This document shows positions 8,128 through 15,015 of a stretch of DNA of 22,192 bases, piece by piece. The translations under genes and the position numbers were made by a program. The notes beneath the pieces were generated by a model. The model saw only the letters and a program-made list of their open reading frames with translations. It had not been told where the DNA came from and did no database searches. Source of the DNA: LC029 sp036676475 (lineage in GTDB: Bacteria; Bacillota; Bacilli; Aneurinibacillales; RAOX-1); the NCBI GenBank assembly GCA_036676475.1, contig JAKFCU010000047.1, forward strand, positions 1 through 22,192, written 5' to 3'. How positions within the stretch are numbered: the first letter of the stretch is position 1; the number at the start of each line of letters is the position of its first letter.

Positions 8128-8178
8128 AAAAAAATTCCCTTGCACATACACAGTGAGTTCCTGTCCGTTTGCAAGGGA
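8128..8178 (-). terminator. Terminator of the KDPG aldolase gene
   Basis: A 9-bp perfect stem TCCCTTGCA/TGCAAGGGA (8136-8144 with 8170-8178) with a 25-nt loop is followed on the minus strand by AATTTTTTT. It starts 7 bp after the aldolase stop codon. The loop is longer than usual. Confidence 0.7.
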
Positions 8179-8184
8179 CTTCTA

Positions 8185-8820
8185 TTAAAAAGAAACCTTA
8201 ACCGCCTCCACAAACTTCCTCGCCTTATCGCTCAGCACATGATACTCGCCCTTTCTCATGGCTTCTTGATCAAGGACACTTCCTCCTATACCAATCCCAG
8301 CTGCACCAGCGGCAAAAACCTCCTTGATATTATCCAGGGTAATCCCTCCAACCGCAACCATCGAGATGTGACGCAGAGGCCCCTGTAATTCCCGGAGATA
8401 CCTGACTCCCAGGCTCCCAAAGGGGAACAGTTTGACCATGGCCGCCCCAGCCCGGTAAGCCCGTACAATTTCCGTCGGGGTCATCACTCCCGGCAGAACA
8501 TCGATTTGTTGGTTCTTTCCATAGGCAATCACTTCTTCATCCAAATTTGGTGTAATCAAATAGGCGGCTCCAGCCTCGATGGCAGCCTGAGCCGTCTCGG
8601 TATCCCATACCGTGCCGGCTCCGATCATCATTTTATCCTGAAACAAACGGGACAGTTGCGTAATCTGGTGAACAGCCCCTTCCGTATTCATGGTAATTTC
8701 CAATAAACGAATGCCGCCCTGATATAGTGCCTCAGCAACAGGAATGATTTGATCATCCGCAATATCGCGAAGAATTACAACAAGTCTCTCTTCTTTTAAC
8801 CGCTGATAAAAATCCCCCAT
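8185..8820 (-). CDS. eda: KDPG / 4-hydroxy-2-oxoglutarate aldolase family enzyme
   Basis: This 211-aa class I aldolase cleaves 2-keto-3-deoxy-6-phosphogluconate (or a close analogue) to pyruvate and glyceraldehyde-3-phosphate, in the Entner-Doudoroff or hexuronate pathways. Visible motifs are RLLEITMNT (Glu41, acid-base), MIGAGTVWD (66-73), LPGVMTPTE (109-117), AAMVKLFPFGS with the Schiff-base Lys130, and a glycine-rich phosphate site AVGGIT. The segment after the catalytic Glu reads TMNT rather than the LRT of E. coli Eda; in that respect it is nearer the DgoA-type and other variants, so the exact sugar acid is uncertain. The start is ATG 8820 behind an AAGGAAAG ribosome site. No kinase or uronate genes are adjacent: the gene is a single transcription unit with a terminator directly behind it. 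Confidence 0.9.
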   Translation of the reverse strand: MGDFYQRLKEERLVVILRDIADDQIIPVAEALYQGGIRLLEITMNTEGAVHQITQLSRLFQDKMMIGAGTVWDTETAQAAIEAGAAYLITPNLDEEVIAYGKNQQIDVLPGVMTPTEIVRAYRAGAAMVKLFPFGSLGVRYLRELQGPLRHISMVAVGGITLDNIKEVFAAGAAGIGIGGSVLDQEAMRKGEYHVLSDKARKFVEAVKVSF

Positions 8821-8956
8821 TCTTTCCTTTCCTCTCCTTTTCGTTCCATTTGCTCTTACTCTTAATAAATTCTCAATGATAGGATGAAATCCTTCCCCGG
8901 CGTACTGACGAAGCGCATAAGAAAGCTACTGGCGTATAATACTCTCCGATAAGTGT

Positions 8957-8979
8957 AAAAAAAGAGGAGCATTCGCTCC
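8957..8979 (-). terminator. Intrinsic terminator, probably of the histidine kinase transcript
   Basis: On the minus strand a GGAGC-GAAT-GCTCC hairpin (8966-8979) is followed by TC and seven T. It is the first terminator downstream of the kinase gene, whose stop is at 9276. The interval 8821-8956 shows no gene. Confidence 0.65.
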
Positions 8980-9023
8980 CACGCTCAAATCTGTTATTGA
9001 TGATGGCAGCCATTATATCATAG

Positions 9024-9295
9024 AAAGAGAATACGGGCCATAAGCTGGAATTTGCGAGGATTTTTATCGAAAAATGTCAATACCACAATACCACAAAGCA
9101 TTACCTTTTATACAAGAAGTCCATCAGAAAATCCAAGATTCACCGGAAGTCTTGTATGAACTAGGTCTTTGCCATTTGAAAAAATCGAGAAAAAGGGAAA
9201 AGTTGATCATGAACGCTTTGGATGAAAATCCATCGGTGAAGTATGGCGAACCTTACTTGAAATTAGGTGAAGTGTTCAGTAAGATTCATTCATAA
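9024..9295 (+). pseudogene. Decayed TPR-repeat protein fragment
   Basis: Two adjoining frames give one TPR-like protein. Frame from 9024: KLEFARIFIEK. From 9074: YHKALPFIQEVHQKIQDSPE, VLYELGLCHLKKS and IMNALDENPSVKYGEPYLKL. The frames join at the A-rich stretch around 9071-9074, so a single indel has broken the gene. A second, in-frame loss is likely where KKSRKREKL is shorter than a full repeat. There is no ribosome site for ATG 9074. The 3' end overlaps the convergent kinase gene by 20 bp. TPR proteins mediate protein contacts; only about two repeats are left here. Confidence 0.6.
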
Positions 9296-10955
9296 TATTG
9301 TTATCAGCAAGCAACGAATAATCGACAAATTCCGAGTGGTGACAGGCACTATTCAAAATAATATCAATGGTGGTTCCTACATTAATTTGGCTGTTGATGA
9401 TGAATGTGCCTTTATGATTTTCAATGATTTTTTTGCTCACCATTAATCCAAGCCCTGTCCCTGTTTCTTTCGTTGTATAAAACGGTTTGCCTAAGTTCTC
9501 CATCTCTGCTTCTGAAATCCCAACTCCTTCATCTATAAAGCGAATCAACACCCGTTGTCCATCGATCTTGATAATCTTCACTTGAATTTGGCCGCCATAA
9601 TGCATTGCTTCCAATGCATTTTTAAGGATGTTCATAAATACTTGTTTGATTTGATTTTCATCACATTCTATCCATACGCTCGGCGGTTCAAATTGAATAT
9701 CTACGTGCACCCCATTCATTATTGCTTGAGTTTGAAACAGAACAACCGTATCTTGGAGAATAGCTAACACATCTTTTAGTTGAAAATTTTCTATTTGCGG
9801 CTTTGCAAGGACTAAAAATTCACTGACGATAAAGTTAATTCGATCCAACTCTGAAAGCATAATCTCGACATACTTTTCTTCATCTATTTTCGGTCTTAAA
9901 TACTGAATAAAACCTTTAATGGTTGTCAAAGGATTTCTAATCTCGTGGGCAACTCCTGCAGCTAGCTGGCCAACTACGTTCAGTTTCTCCGAATTACGCA
10001 ATAATTCTTCAGCTTTCTTAAATTCCGTAATATCTCGAAACTGGCCAAAAGCCCCATTGACCTTGGAATCTGTGTCATAGATTGGAAATACGTCGAATAG
10101 ACAAACAGTAGAATTCCCCTCTTCTTGTTTCCATTCGATCTCAATATCTTCATATTTTAATCCTGTGACGAGTACATCATAAAAATAATCGCCCAAAGGA
10201 TTGATTGAAAATATAGTGCATCCTTCAAGACTCTCTTTAATTAATCCGGTTATCGTTTTCGCAAATAGATTATACTCAGTGACTATCCCTTTATTATCGG
10301 TAATAATAATCCCATTTCGTGTCGTGTCCATCATGATTTGCTTGAGAACATTTAGCTTCCTGTTTTGTCTAAGCAGGAGTAATTCTCGTTCAATCGAATC
10401 AACAACGGTTGACAGTAGAATTAACAGCAACGCGTTAGCATGGTCAATCGTAGTCATAAAACTTATCGTCCCTAAAATACGATTTTTATCAAGGAAGCGA
10501 AAAGGAACGGTATAACAAGCGGTTGAATGCAAAAAGTGGTGATAATGATCCATTCCAACTAATTCAATCGGTTGGCCGTACTCTAAAGCCAAACTGACAG
10601 AGTTCGTTCCGTTTTGCTCCGTAAACTGAACCCCAACCTCAATCCCAAGCTGACGGGCCGCTCCCTTTATCGTTTCATCCCCATCAACCCCTAATACATA
10701 CCCATTATCATCACTAATTAACACCAATATAGGGGTACCCTTCATCGATGTAAGAAACTTATTGATAAAAGGTCTTACTACTGACAATATCTCTTTATAC
10801 TCAAACCATTTCTTTTGCCATTCTTCTTCAGACATTCTATCTTGCGAAAACGAAGGAATCACCGTCGGATCCATACCCCTTTGTTTGCAAGTATATTTAG
10901 ATCTTTTAATGTACAGATCCTTATTCATGATATTCCCGACGTTTTCATTCGTCAT
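9276..10955 (-). CDS. Cytosolic GAF-PAS sensor histidine kinase
   Basis: This 559-aa orphan two-component kinase has no membrane span. Residues 60-195 form a GAF-like domain of the type found in AcoR-like activators (EQNGTNSVSLALEYGQPI, VGMDHYHHFLHSTACYTVPF). Residues 205-310 form a PAS domain (NGIIITDNKGIVTEYN). The HisKA domain has the H-box AAGVAHEIRNPLTTIKGFIQ with phospho-accepting His337. The HATPase domain has an N-box MNILKNALEAM (441-451), G1 DEGVGI (475-480) and G2 GTGLGL (498-503). The H-box and its surroundings resemble sporulation kinases (KinA-KinE type) that feed Spo0F. A tail of about 25 residues after the ATPase fold (SACHHSEFVDYSLLADN) is unusual. No response regulator is next to it, which fits a phosphorelay kinase. 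The start at ATG 10955 has GCAGGAAG almost touching it; ATG at codon 10 is an alternative. Confidence 0.92.
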   Translation of the reverse strand: MTNENVGNIMNKDLYIKRSKYTCKQRGMDPTVIPSFSQDRMSEEEWQKKWFEYKEILSVVRPFINKFLTSMKGTPILVLISDDNGYVLGVDGDETIKGAARQLGIEVGVQFTEQNGTNSVSLALEYGQPIELVGMDHYHHFLHSTACYTVPFRFLDKNRILGTISFMTTIDHANALLLILLSTVVDSIERELLLLRQNRKLNVLKQIMMDTTRNGIIITDNKGIVTEYNLFAKTITGLIKESLEGCTIFSINPLGDYFYDVLVTGLKYEDIEIEWKQEEGNSTVCLFDVFPIYDTDSKVNGAFGQFRDITEFKKAEELLRNSEKLNVVGQLAAGVAHEIRNPLTTIKGFIQYLRPKIDEEKYVEIMLSELDRINFIVSEFLVLAKPQIENFQLKDVLAILQDTVVLFQTQAIMNGVHVDIQFEPPSVWIECDENQIKQVFMNILKNALEAMHYGGQIQVKIIKIDGQRVLIRFIDEGVGISEAEMENLGKPFYTTKETGTGLGLMVSKKIIENHKGTFIINSQINVGTTIDIILNSACHHSEFVDYSLLADNNIMNESY

Positions 10956-11025
10956 CTTCCTGCATTCCTCTCCCCTCTATGATCAAAGTATCTGTTTCGC
11001 CTAAAACACATCCTAACCTATCCAT

Positions 11026-11031
11026 TATAAT
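11026..11031 (+). promoter_or_regulatory. Possible -10 box for the small ORF
   Basis: TATAAT on the plus strand, 30 bp before ATG 11061 and its good ribosome site. No convincing -35 is present. The same bases give TATAAT on the minus strand too, so a shared divergent region with the kinase is possible. Confidence 0.3.
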
Positions 11032-11060
11032 TAGAATAAAGGTTCAAAGGGAAGAATTAC

Positions 11061-11246
11061 ATGCTAGATTTCTATCTTTTCTCAAGATTATTATGAATTA
11101 TGTACCAAATCGAAGAGGTATACGGAGTATCTACCGAGGGTTGGCAACAGTTAGAAATTTCTCCTGAACGCAGTGTTCAGGAGATCGCAGATGCGATTAT
11201 CGAAAAAGGCTATGAACCGATTTTTTCATCGAGGGAGGGAATCTAA
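11061..11246 (+). CDS. Small unrecognised ORF, interrupted by one in-frame TGA
   Basis: ATG 11061 follows a good ribosome site (AAAGGGAAG, 6 nt spacing). It opens a frame that reads MLDFYLFSRLL and stops at TGA 11094-11096. The same frame resumes at ATG 11100 and runs 48 codons to TAA 11244: MYQIEEVYGVSTEGWQQLEI, then SPERSVQEIADAIIEKGYEP and IFSSREGI. The second part has clean, acidic, protein-like composition, but its own ATG has no ribosome site. Either the two are translationally coupled (4 nt apart), or a point mutation made the TGA. I do not recognise the family. A hairpin (about 11229-11261, CGAGGGA/TCCCTCG) overlaps the stop but lacks a T-tract. Confidence 0.4.
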
Positions 11247-11293
11247 GAATTCTTCCCTCGGTACAAAACAGAATTTTGTTACTGGAAGATCCG

Positions 11294-11857
11294 TTAAGTG
11301 AGTAGTATATCCCGAATTCGATTCACTTGATTGGCAAATTTCTCATCACTTAATACAGGTGTTGCCTGCTGGATATCAATCTCATCTAAAATCTCGTGCC
11401 ATGATTTGCATCCGAGGTACGATTCATGTATAGGAACTGTGACAGGCTTAGCCAGTTTATACACACGTAAAACTATAACATGAAGAGGTTGATTTTTCTT
11501 CCATTGGAGTCGATCTTCAGCCACGGTATCGACCCATATATGATGAGGGGATAACGAACGGACTTTTTGTTCATCGAACACTTCAATGTCTTCTACAGCT
11601 TCCGCAAAGACACGAATTTGAACCGTTGATTTTCTTGAATCCCACTGACTCATGGAATCAAAAAAATCAGGTTCATATTCAGGTTTAACCAAATCCACCT
11701 TCTGATGTTCAAAGGTGGGATAAAGAAGGAACCGGTTATCTATAAGATGAAATTGCATGGTTTCTTCATGGATCCCTCCTTTACGGAGAAGAATAATTTG
11801 TTGTCCTTCTTCGAGAGCTTTTACTGCAACGCCCCATTCTTTCAATGCTATTTTCAT
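11294..11857 (-). CDS. DUF1802 family protein
   Basis: This 187-aa soluble protein has the DUF1802 signature at its N-terminus: ALKEWGVAVKALEEGQQIIL, LRKGGIHEE, then FLLYPTFEHQK at about 44-54. Later text includes HHIWVDTVAEDRLQWKK (104-120) and VIVLRVYKLAKPVTVP. Proteins of this family occur in Bacillales and cyanobacteria; no biochemical role is established to my knowledge. The start is ATG 11857 with AAGGGATGG upstream. It lies 147 bp downstream of the hprK-like gene on the same strand, so co-transcription is possible; no terminator is visible between them. Confidence 0.85.
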   Translation of the reverse strand: MKIALKEWGVAVKALEEGQQIILLRKGGIHEETMQFHLIDNRFLLYPTFEHQKVDLVKPEYEPDFFDSMSQWDSRKSTVQIRVFAEAVEDIEVFDEQKVRSLSPHHIWVDTVAEDRLQWKKNQPLHVIVLRVYKLAKPVTVPIHESYLGCKSWHEILDEIDIQQATPVLSDEKFANQVNRIRDILLT

Positions 11858-12003
11858 AGAAATTCCATCCCTTCTAAATTAATTTTAGCCCCAATTCATA
11901 ATTAAGAGTGAAGTCACTTTAGTCTATATTACAGAATAGTATTGCCCTTGTACATGAAACTCCTCCTGGAAACCGGTTTGTGGATTCCATATTATTAAAC
12001 CAT

Positions 12004-12945
12004 TTATTCCGCACTGGAATTCGAAATATCAGCCTCAATTCTGCTCATAAACTCCTCTGCAGCGCTGTATCCTTGCTGCTTCAAATACCAGTTGTTGGCA
12101 GCGGCTTCTATTAATCCTGCCACATCCCGTCCAGGTTGAAGTTGGATTTCAATTGAAGGAATCCTAACACCCATATATTCTGTATATTGAGGTTCATGCT
12201 CCAATTCGTTATTCAAGGCATCTTTCTGCCATTTTACCAATTTAATATCTAGTGCAATTCGTGTTTCATCCTGAAAAGCCTTTCGCCCGTATAAGCGGAC
12301 TACATTCAACAACCCGATACTGCGAAGAGCTAAAAATTCCCTTGTCTTTTCATCATGAGTACCCAAAAGTGTTTGCGGACTAAGCTTCTTTAGGACGACA
12401 ATATCATCAGCCACTAGCCGGTGTCCCCGACCAATTAACGTGTGCGCCGTCTCGCTTTTTCCTACTCCTGAATTACCACGAAGTAAAATACCAATGCCAG
12501 ACACATTAACACAAACTCCATGTACAGCAATTTCAGGTGCTAATTCCTTAACCAAATACGCATCTAATTTTGTAATAAATTCTGAGGTTCTTTCCACATT
12601 GTTTGTGACTAACAAAGGTATTCCCTCTTCTAAACAATGATGAGTTAAATAGGTAAGCCACTTTTCACCAGCTGTAACGATAAAACATGGCGGATGATAA
12701 TGGACTATATTTCCAATTCGGATTTTACGTTCCTCCTTACTTAACTTATACAAATAGTTAATTTCTTTTTTTCCTAAGATTTGAATTCGTTCTCTTGGAA
12801 AAAAATCAAAATGACCAACAAACTCTAGACCCGGACGATGCACCCGTGAGTGCGTAATCGTTTTCTGTAACAGATTTTCACCAACCAATACTTTCAATGA
12901 AAACTTCTGAACCAAGTTTTCAACTGTTATTTTCTTCACTTTCAA
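12004..12945 (-). CDS. Divergent HPr kinase/phosphorylase homologue (HprK-like), stand-alone
   Basis: This 313-aa protein is collinear with HprK, which phosphorylates and dephosphorylates Ser46 of HPr and Crh in carbon catabolite control. The N-terminal domain has HRPGLEFVGHFDFFPRERIQ (36-55), and VHGVCVNVSGIGILL (141-155) includes the conserved His142. The P-loop is RGNSGVGKSE (156-165) and GHRLVADDIV is at 174-183. PGRD at 271-274 replaces the usual PGRN. The HprK signature, LEIRGLGIINV in Bacillus subtilis, here reads LALRSIGLLNV (205-215); the Glu and first Gly are replaced. The usual hprK-lgt-ppaX context is absent. It is therefore probably a paralogue with altered activity rather than the housekeeping enzyme. 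The start is TTG 12945 (AGGA 7 nt upstream), with a promoter at 12976-13004. Confidence 0.85.
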   Translation of the reverse strand: MKVKKITVENLVQKFSLKVLVGENLLQKTITHSRVHRPGLEFVGHFDFFPRERIQILGKKEINYLYKLSKEERKIRIGNIVHYHPPCFIVTAGEKWLTYLTHHCLEEGIPLLVTNNVERTSEFITKLDAYLVKELAPEIAVHGVCVNVSGIGILLRGNSGVGKSETAHTLIGRGHRLVADDIVVLKKLSPQTLLGTHDEKTREFLALRSIGLLNVVRLYGRKAFQDETRIALDIKLVKWQKDALNNELEHEPQYTEYMGVRIPSIEIQLQPGRDVAGLIEAAANNWYLKQQGYSAAEEFMSRIEADISNSSAE

Positions 12946-12975
12946 CTCACCATCCTAATAACCTTTTAAATTTGA

Positions 12976-13004
12976 ATTATACTTAAAAAAAATGAAAACG
13001 TCAT
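12976..13004 (-). promoter_or_regulatory. Promoter of the hprK-like gene
   Basis: On the minus strand ATGACG (12999-13004), a 17-bp T-rich spacer and a perfect TATAAT (12976-12981) lie 31 bp upstream of the TTG start. Confidence 0.55.
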
Positions 13005-13129
13005 CTTATATGTACTTGGTTTTTAAGTTTACTTGGAGCAAATTCACAACATATGGAAGAGGATTCCTGTAGTGATGCTCGTACGGGAGGGGATAATAAT
13101 CGGGAATAACCGTAGAAAGAAGGGAAAAC

Positions 13130-13753
13130 GTGAAAAAGAAACATTGGCTTCCTTGTATTGCGTTATCCTTCATTTGGGTCCTGTTAGTTGGACATGCAGA
13201 TGCGCAGACCACATCTACCTATACCGTTCAACCTGGGGACTCGATGTGGAAGGTGGCGGTTCGTTTTGAAGTGGGGGTCACAGAAATTATCGAGAGTAAC
13301 CCGCAAATCTTGAATCCTGATCTCATCTATCCAGGACAAATACTCAAGATTCCATCATTTGATGCGGTGAAGAAGCTGGAACACGAAGTTATTCAATTAG
13401 TTAACCAAGAACGAGCAAAGTATGGTTTAAAACCTTTGAATGCTCATTGGGAACTAAGCCGTGTGGCTCGAATTAAGTCTCAAGACATGCGAGACCGTAA
13501 TTACTTTAATCATACCAGTCCAACTTACGGTTCTCCATTTGAAATGATTAAAAATTTTGGTCTGACATATCGTATGGCTGCTGAGAACATCGCTGCCGGA
13601 CAAACGGATCCTCATAGTGTTATGAATAACTGGATGAACAGTACGGGCCACAGAAATAACATTCTCAATCCGAACCTTACTCATATCGGATGTGGTTATG
13701 CACAAGGCGGAAAATGGAGACACTATTGGACTCAGATGTTTATTACAAAGTAG
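13130..13753 (+). CDS. Secreted LysM-CAP domain protein (SafA/YkwD-like)
   Basis: This 207-aa exported protein has a signal peptide (KKKHW, hydrophobic core, likely cut near ADA-QT at residue 25). One LysM domain follows at about 31-75 (YTVQPGDSMWKVAVRFEVGV ... PGQILKIP), which would bind peptidoglycan. A CAP/SCP domain covers 85-205, with VNQERAKYGLKPL, HTSPTYGSPF, AAENIAAGQ and STGHRNNILNPNLTHIGCGY. This layout is common in Bacillales, often with spore-coat or cell-wall location. The biochemical role of bacterial CAP domains is unsettled. The start is GTG 13130 behind GAAGGG (6-7 nt spacing). A 9-bp terminator follows. No frameshift is seen. It is divergent from the hprK-like gene. Confidence 0.92.
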   Translation: MKKKHWLPCIALSFIWVLLVGHADAQTTSTYTVQPGDSMWKVAVRFEVGVTEIIESNPQILNPDLIYPGQILKIPSFDAVKKLEHEVIQLVNQERAKYGLKPLNAHWELSRVARIKSQDMRDRNYFNHTSPTYGSPFEMIKNFGLTYRMAAENIAAGQTDPHSVMNNWMNSTGHRNNILNPNLTHIGCGYAQGGKWRHYWTQMFITK

Positions 13754-13785
13754 AGAGGCAAGTACGGGATACCTGGAAAAATGAA

Positions 13786-13832
13786 AATAGCCCTGAACTC
13801 CATAAGTTTGGATTTCAGGGCTTTGTTATATT
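13786..13832. terminator. Terminator after the LysM-CAP gene, usable in both directions
   Basis: A perfect 9-bp stem AGCCCTGAA/TTCAGGGCT (13789-13797 with 13814-13822) is followed by TTGTTATATTT on the plus strand and ATTTTCATTTTT on the minus strand. It lies between the convergent LysM-CAP gene and tRNA cluster and probably ends both. Confidence 0.7.
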
Positions 13833-13861
13833 TCCAACACATTATTGTTTATCATTATGTA

Positions 13862-13992
13862 TGGTGGAGCATGGCGGGATCGAACCACTTTGATACCATT
13901 TGACATCATTAATATTCCATTATATCAACAATGTCAAATGGTACCACCTCTACACTGCAAGTGCAGCACTCTCCCAGCTGAGCTAATGCCCC
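13862..13992 (-). tRNA. tRNA-Ala(TGC) with a 56-nt hairpin inserted before the T arm
   Basis: Outer parts are a canonical alanine tRNA. Acceptor GGGGCAT pairs with ATGCTCC, including the G3-U70 pair that marks tRNA-Ala, and is followed by A and an encoded CCA. The D arm is GCTC...GAGT, the anticodon stem CTGCA/TGTAG, loop CTTGCAG with anticodon TGC. The T loop is TTCGATC. Total length is 131 nt instead of 76. The extra bases lie after variable-loop AGG and form a self-contained hairpin (13891-13946). The T stem is slightly weak: A49 faces C65 and one pair is G-U. Whether the tRNA still folds and is charged is unknown; it could be a tRNA with a giant extra arm or a gene disrupted by a palindromic insertion. 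It is the last gene of the SRP-tRNA block. Confidence 0.85.
13891..13946 (-). repeat. 25-bp stem hairpin inside tRNA-Ala
   Basis: The arms 13891-13915 and 13922-13946 are 25 nt each, with a 6-nt loop (13916-13921; AATGGA in tRNA sense). A 13-bp core (TACCATTTGACAT) pairs perfectly. The arms differ from exact inverted repeats at four positions. In the tRNA-sense RNA all four are G-U pairs, so the stem is unbroken; in the opposite strand they would be A-C mismatches. Confidence 0.9.
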
Positions 13993-14116
13993 AATTCAGT
14001 GTGCCTAAAGGCACCAAACTATATAAATTTCTTTCGAAGGAAATGGTGCCTCCTCCGGGAACTGCAATCTTATTTCAGCTATGATGCACAATCGACGTAG
14101 TAGAAATGAGTATATC

Positions 14117-14192
14117 TGGTGCCGGCTAAAGGACTTGAACCCTCAACCCCCTGATTACAAGTCAGGTGCTCTACCAATTGAGCTAAGCCGGC
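14117..14192 (-). tRNA. tRNA-Thr(TGT)
   Basis: A complete 76-nt cloverleaf: acceptor GCCGGCT pairs with AGCCGGC, discriminator A and encoded CCA. The anticodon loop is ACTTGTAA with TGT. The D arm is GCTCAATTGGTAGAGC and the T loop TTCAAGT. The 13993-14116 spacer toward tRNA-Ala contains GGCACCA/TGGTGCC and GTGCC/GGCAC inverted repeats but no recognisable tRNA. Confidence 0.95.
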
Positions 14193-14195
14193 CTA

Positions 14196-14284
14196 TGGCG
14201 GAGGAAGTAGGATTCGAACCCACGTGGGCTTGCACCCAAACGGTTTTCAAGACCGCCCCGTTATGGCCACTTCGGTATTCCTCC
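14196..14284 (-). tRNA. tRNA-Ser(TGA)
   Basis: An 89-nt class II tRNA with a long variable arm. Acceptor GGAGGAA pairs with TTCCTCC, followed by discriminator G and CCA. The anticodon stem is CGGTC/AACCG-type around CTTGAAA, with anticodon TGA. The T loop is TTCGAAT. It ends 3 nt from the 5' end of tRNA-Thr. Confidence 0.95.
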
Positions 14285-14291
14285 ATGATTT

Positions 14292-14366
14292 TGGCTCCTC
14301 AGGACGGACTCGAACCGCCAGCCTACCGGTTAACAGCCGGTTGCTCCACCATTGAGCTACTGAGGA
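14292..14366 (-). tRNA. tRNA-Asn(GTT)
   Basis: A 75-nt cloverleaf: acceptor TCCTCAG pairs with CTGAGGA, discriminator G and encoded CCA. The anticodon loop is CTGTTAA with GTT. The T loop is TTCGAGT. It is the first tRNA downstream of the SRP RNA. Confidence 0.95.
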
Positions 14367-14449
14367 ATGTTTTCGACAAAAATAATTATATTATGATTCA
14401 TTGTTCTTCGCAAGAGTGAATTTGTGGTTGAAGAGGAAACACCGTGCAC

Positions 14450-14745
14450 CCATCCTAGATACGAATAACCAAGCGTTACTTGTGTCGTTAGGTCAAACCA
14501 GGCTGCCCTACGGCACAGAGAAGACTCCACTTATGGCTGCCTCCTTCCGGACCTGACCAATTTCATGGGTTTCCATTGCGTTGGACCCGATTATCAACAC
14601 CACTCCTCACTGATTCGCACCGCAGATGGGAATTCAACCCCGCTAAGGCGGATTGCGGGTTACAGAGCACCGCCATCTGTGGTTCATGTCAAGCATCTGA
14701 CACAACTGATAAAACGCGCAGGATACCGTTTGATAACAATCCTGG
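14450..14745 (-). ncRNA. ffs: Signal recognition particle RNA (large Firmicute type, scRNA)
   Basis: On the minus strand the Ffh-binding tip reads GGTCAGGTCCGGAAGGAGGC followed by AGCCATAAG. It includes the GGAA tetraloop and is the most conserved SRP RNA feature. Further 5' is a Bacillus-type Alu domain with GTGCTCTGTAACCCGC and TTAGCGGGGTTGAATTC. The arms CACAGATGG and CCATCTGCGG can pair around it, and TTGTGTC pairs with GACACAA near the two ends. Both ends are estimated to within about 20 nt. Most SRP RNAs read GGAAGCAG (or GGGAGCAG) on the 3' side of the symmetric loop; this one reads GGAGGCAG. Together with the absence of dnaX or tadA beside it, this leaves open that it is a second copy. 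It is followed by the tRNA cluster on the same strand. Confidence 0.88.
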
Positions 14746-15015
14746 ATTCTCACTCATTCGGTTGCTTGATGTACAATTAGAGGATTCGATCTACTTGTCG
14801 AATATGGTAGCTCATGCCTGCACCATTTTTTTACGATTATATGGGATTTTACCCAATTTTTTTGGGGTAGGTAAGAATAAAGTGATGTTCTTCCTCCTTA
14901 ACATTTTAATCAAACTTAAATTTAGTGCTATTTTTTTAATGAAAACATACCAATTTTATGCGTACTCTCCCTTTCGAGCCCCCATCAAACCTCAAAATCC
15001 TATTGTGAAGAGATA
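14746..15015. other. AT-rich intergenic DNA
   Basis: No gene is supported here. The plus-strand open frame through this stretch starts inside the SRP RNA and has no ribosome site. The SRP RNA promoter should lie near 14745-14800 on the minus strand, but I cannot define its boxes with confidence. Confidence 0.5.

Noticed and set aside
13891..13946. Group I or other tRNA intron in tRNA-Ala
   Set aside because: Too short for a self-splicing intron and not in the anticodon loop; no catalytic core features.
14030..14075. Possible decayed tRNA 3' half (CAGTTCCCGGAGGAGGCACC followed by A on the minus strand)
   Set aside because: It ends like a tRNA with CCA, but no matching 5' acceptor, D arm or anticodon arm can be built; more likely a GGCACCA/TGGTGCC inverted repeat in the spacer.
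14081..14419. Plus-strand 112-codon open frame
   Set aside because: It runs antisense through three tRNA genes; its text reads through tRNA complements.
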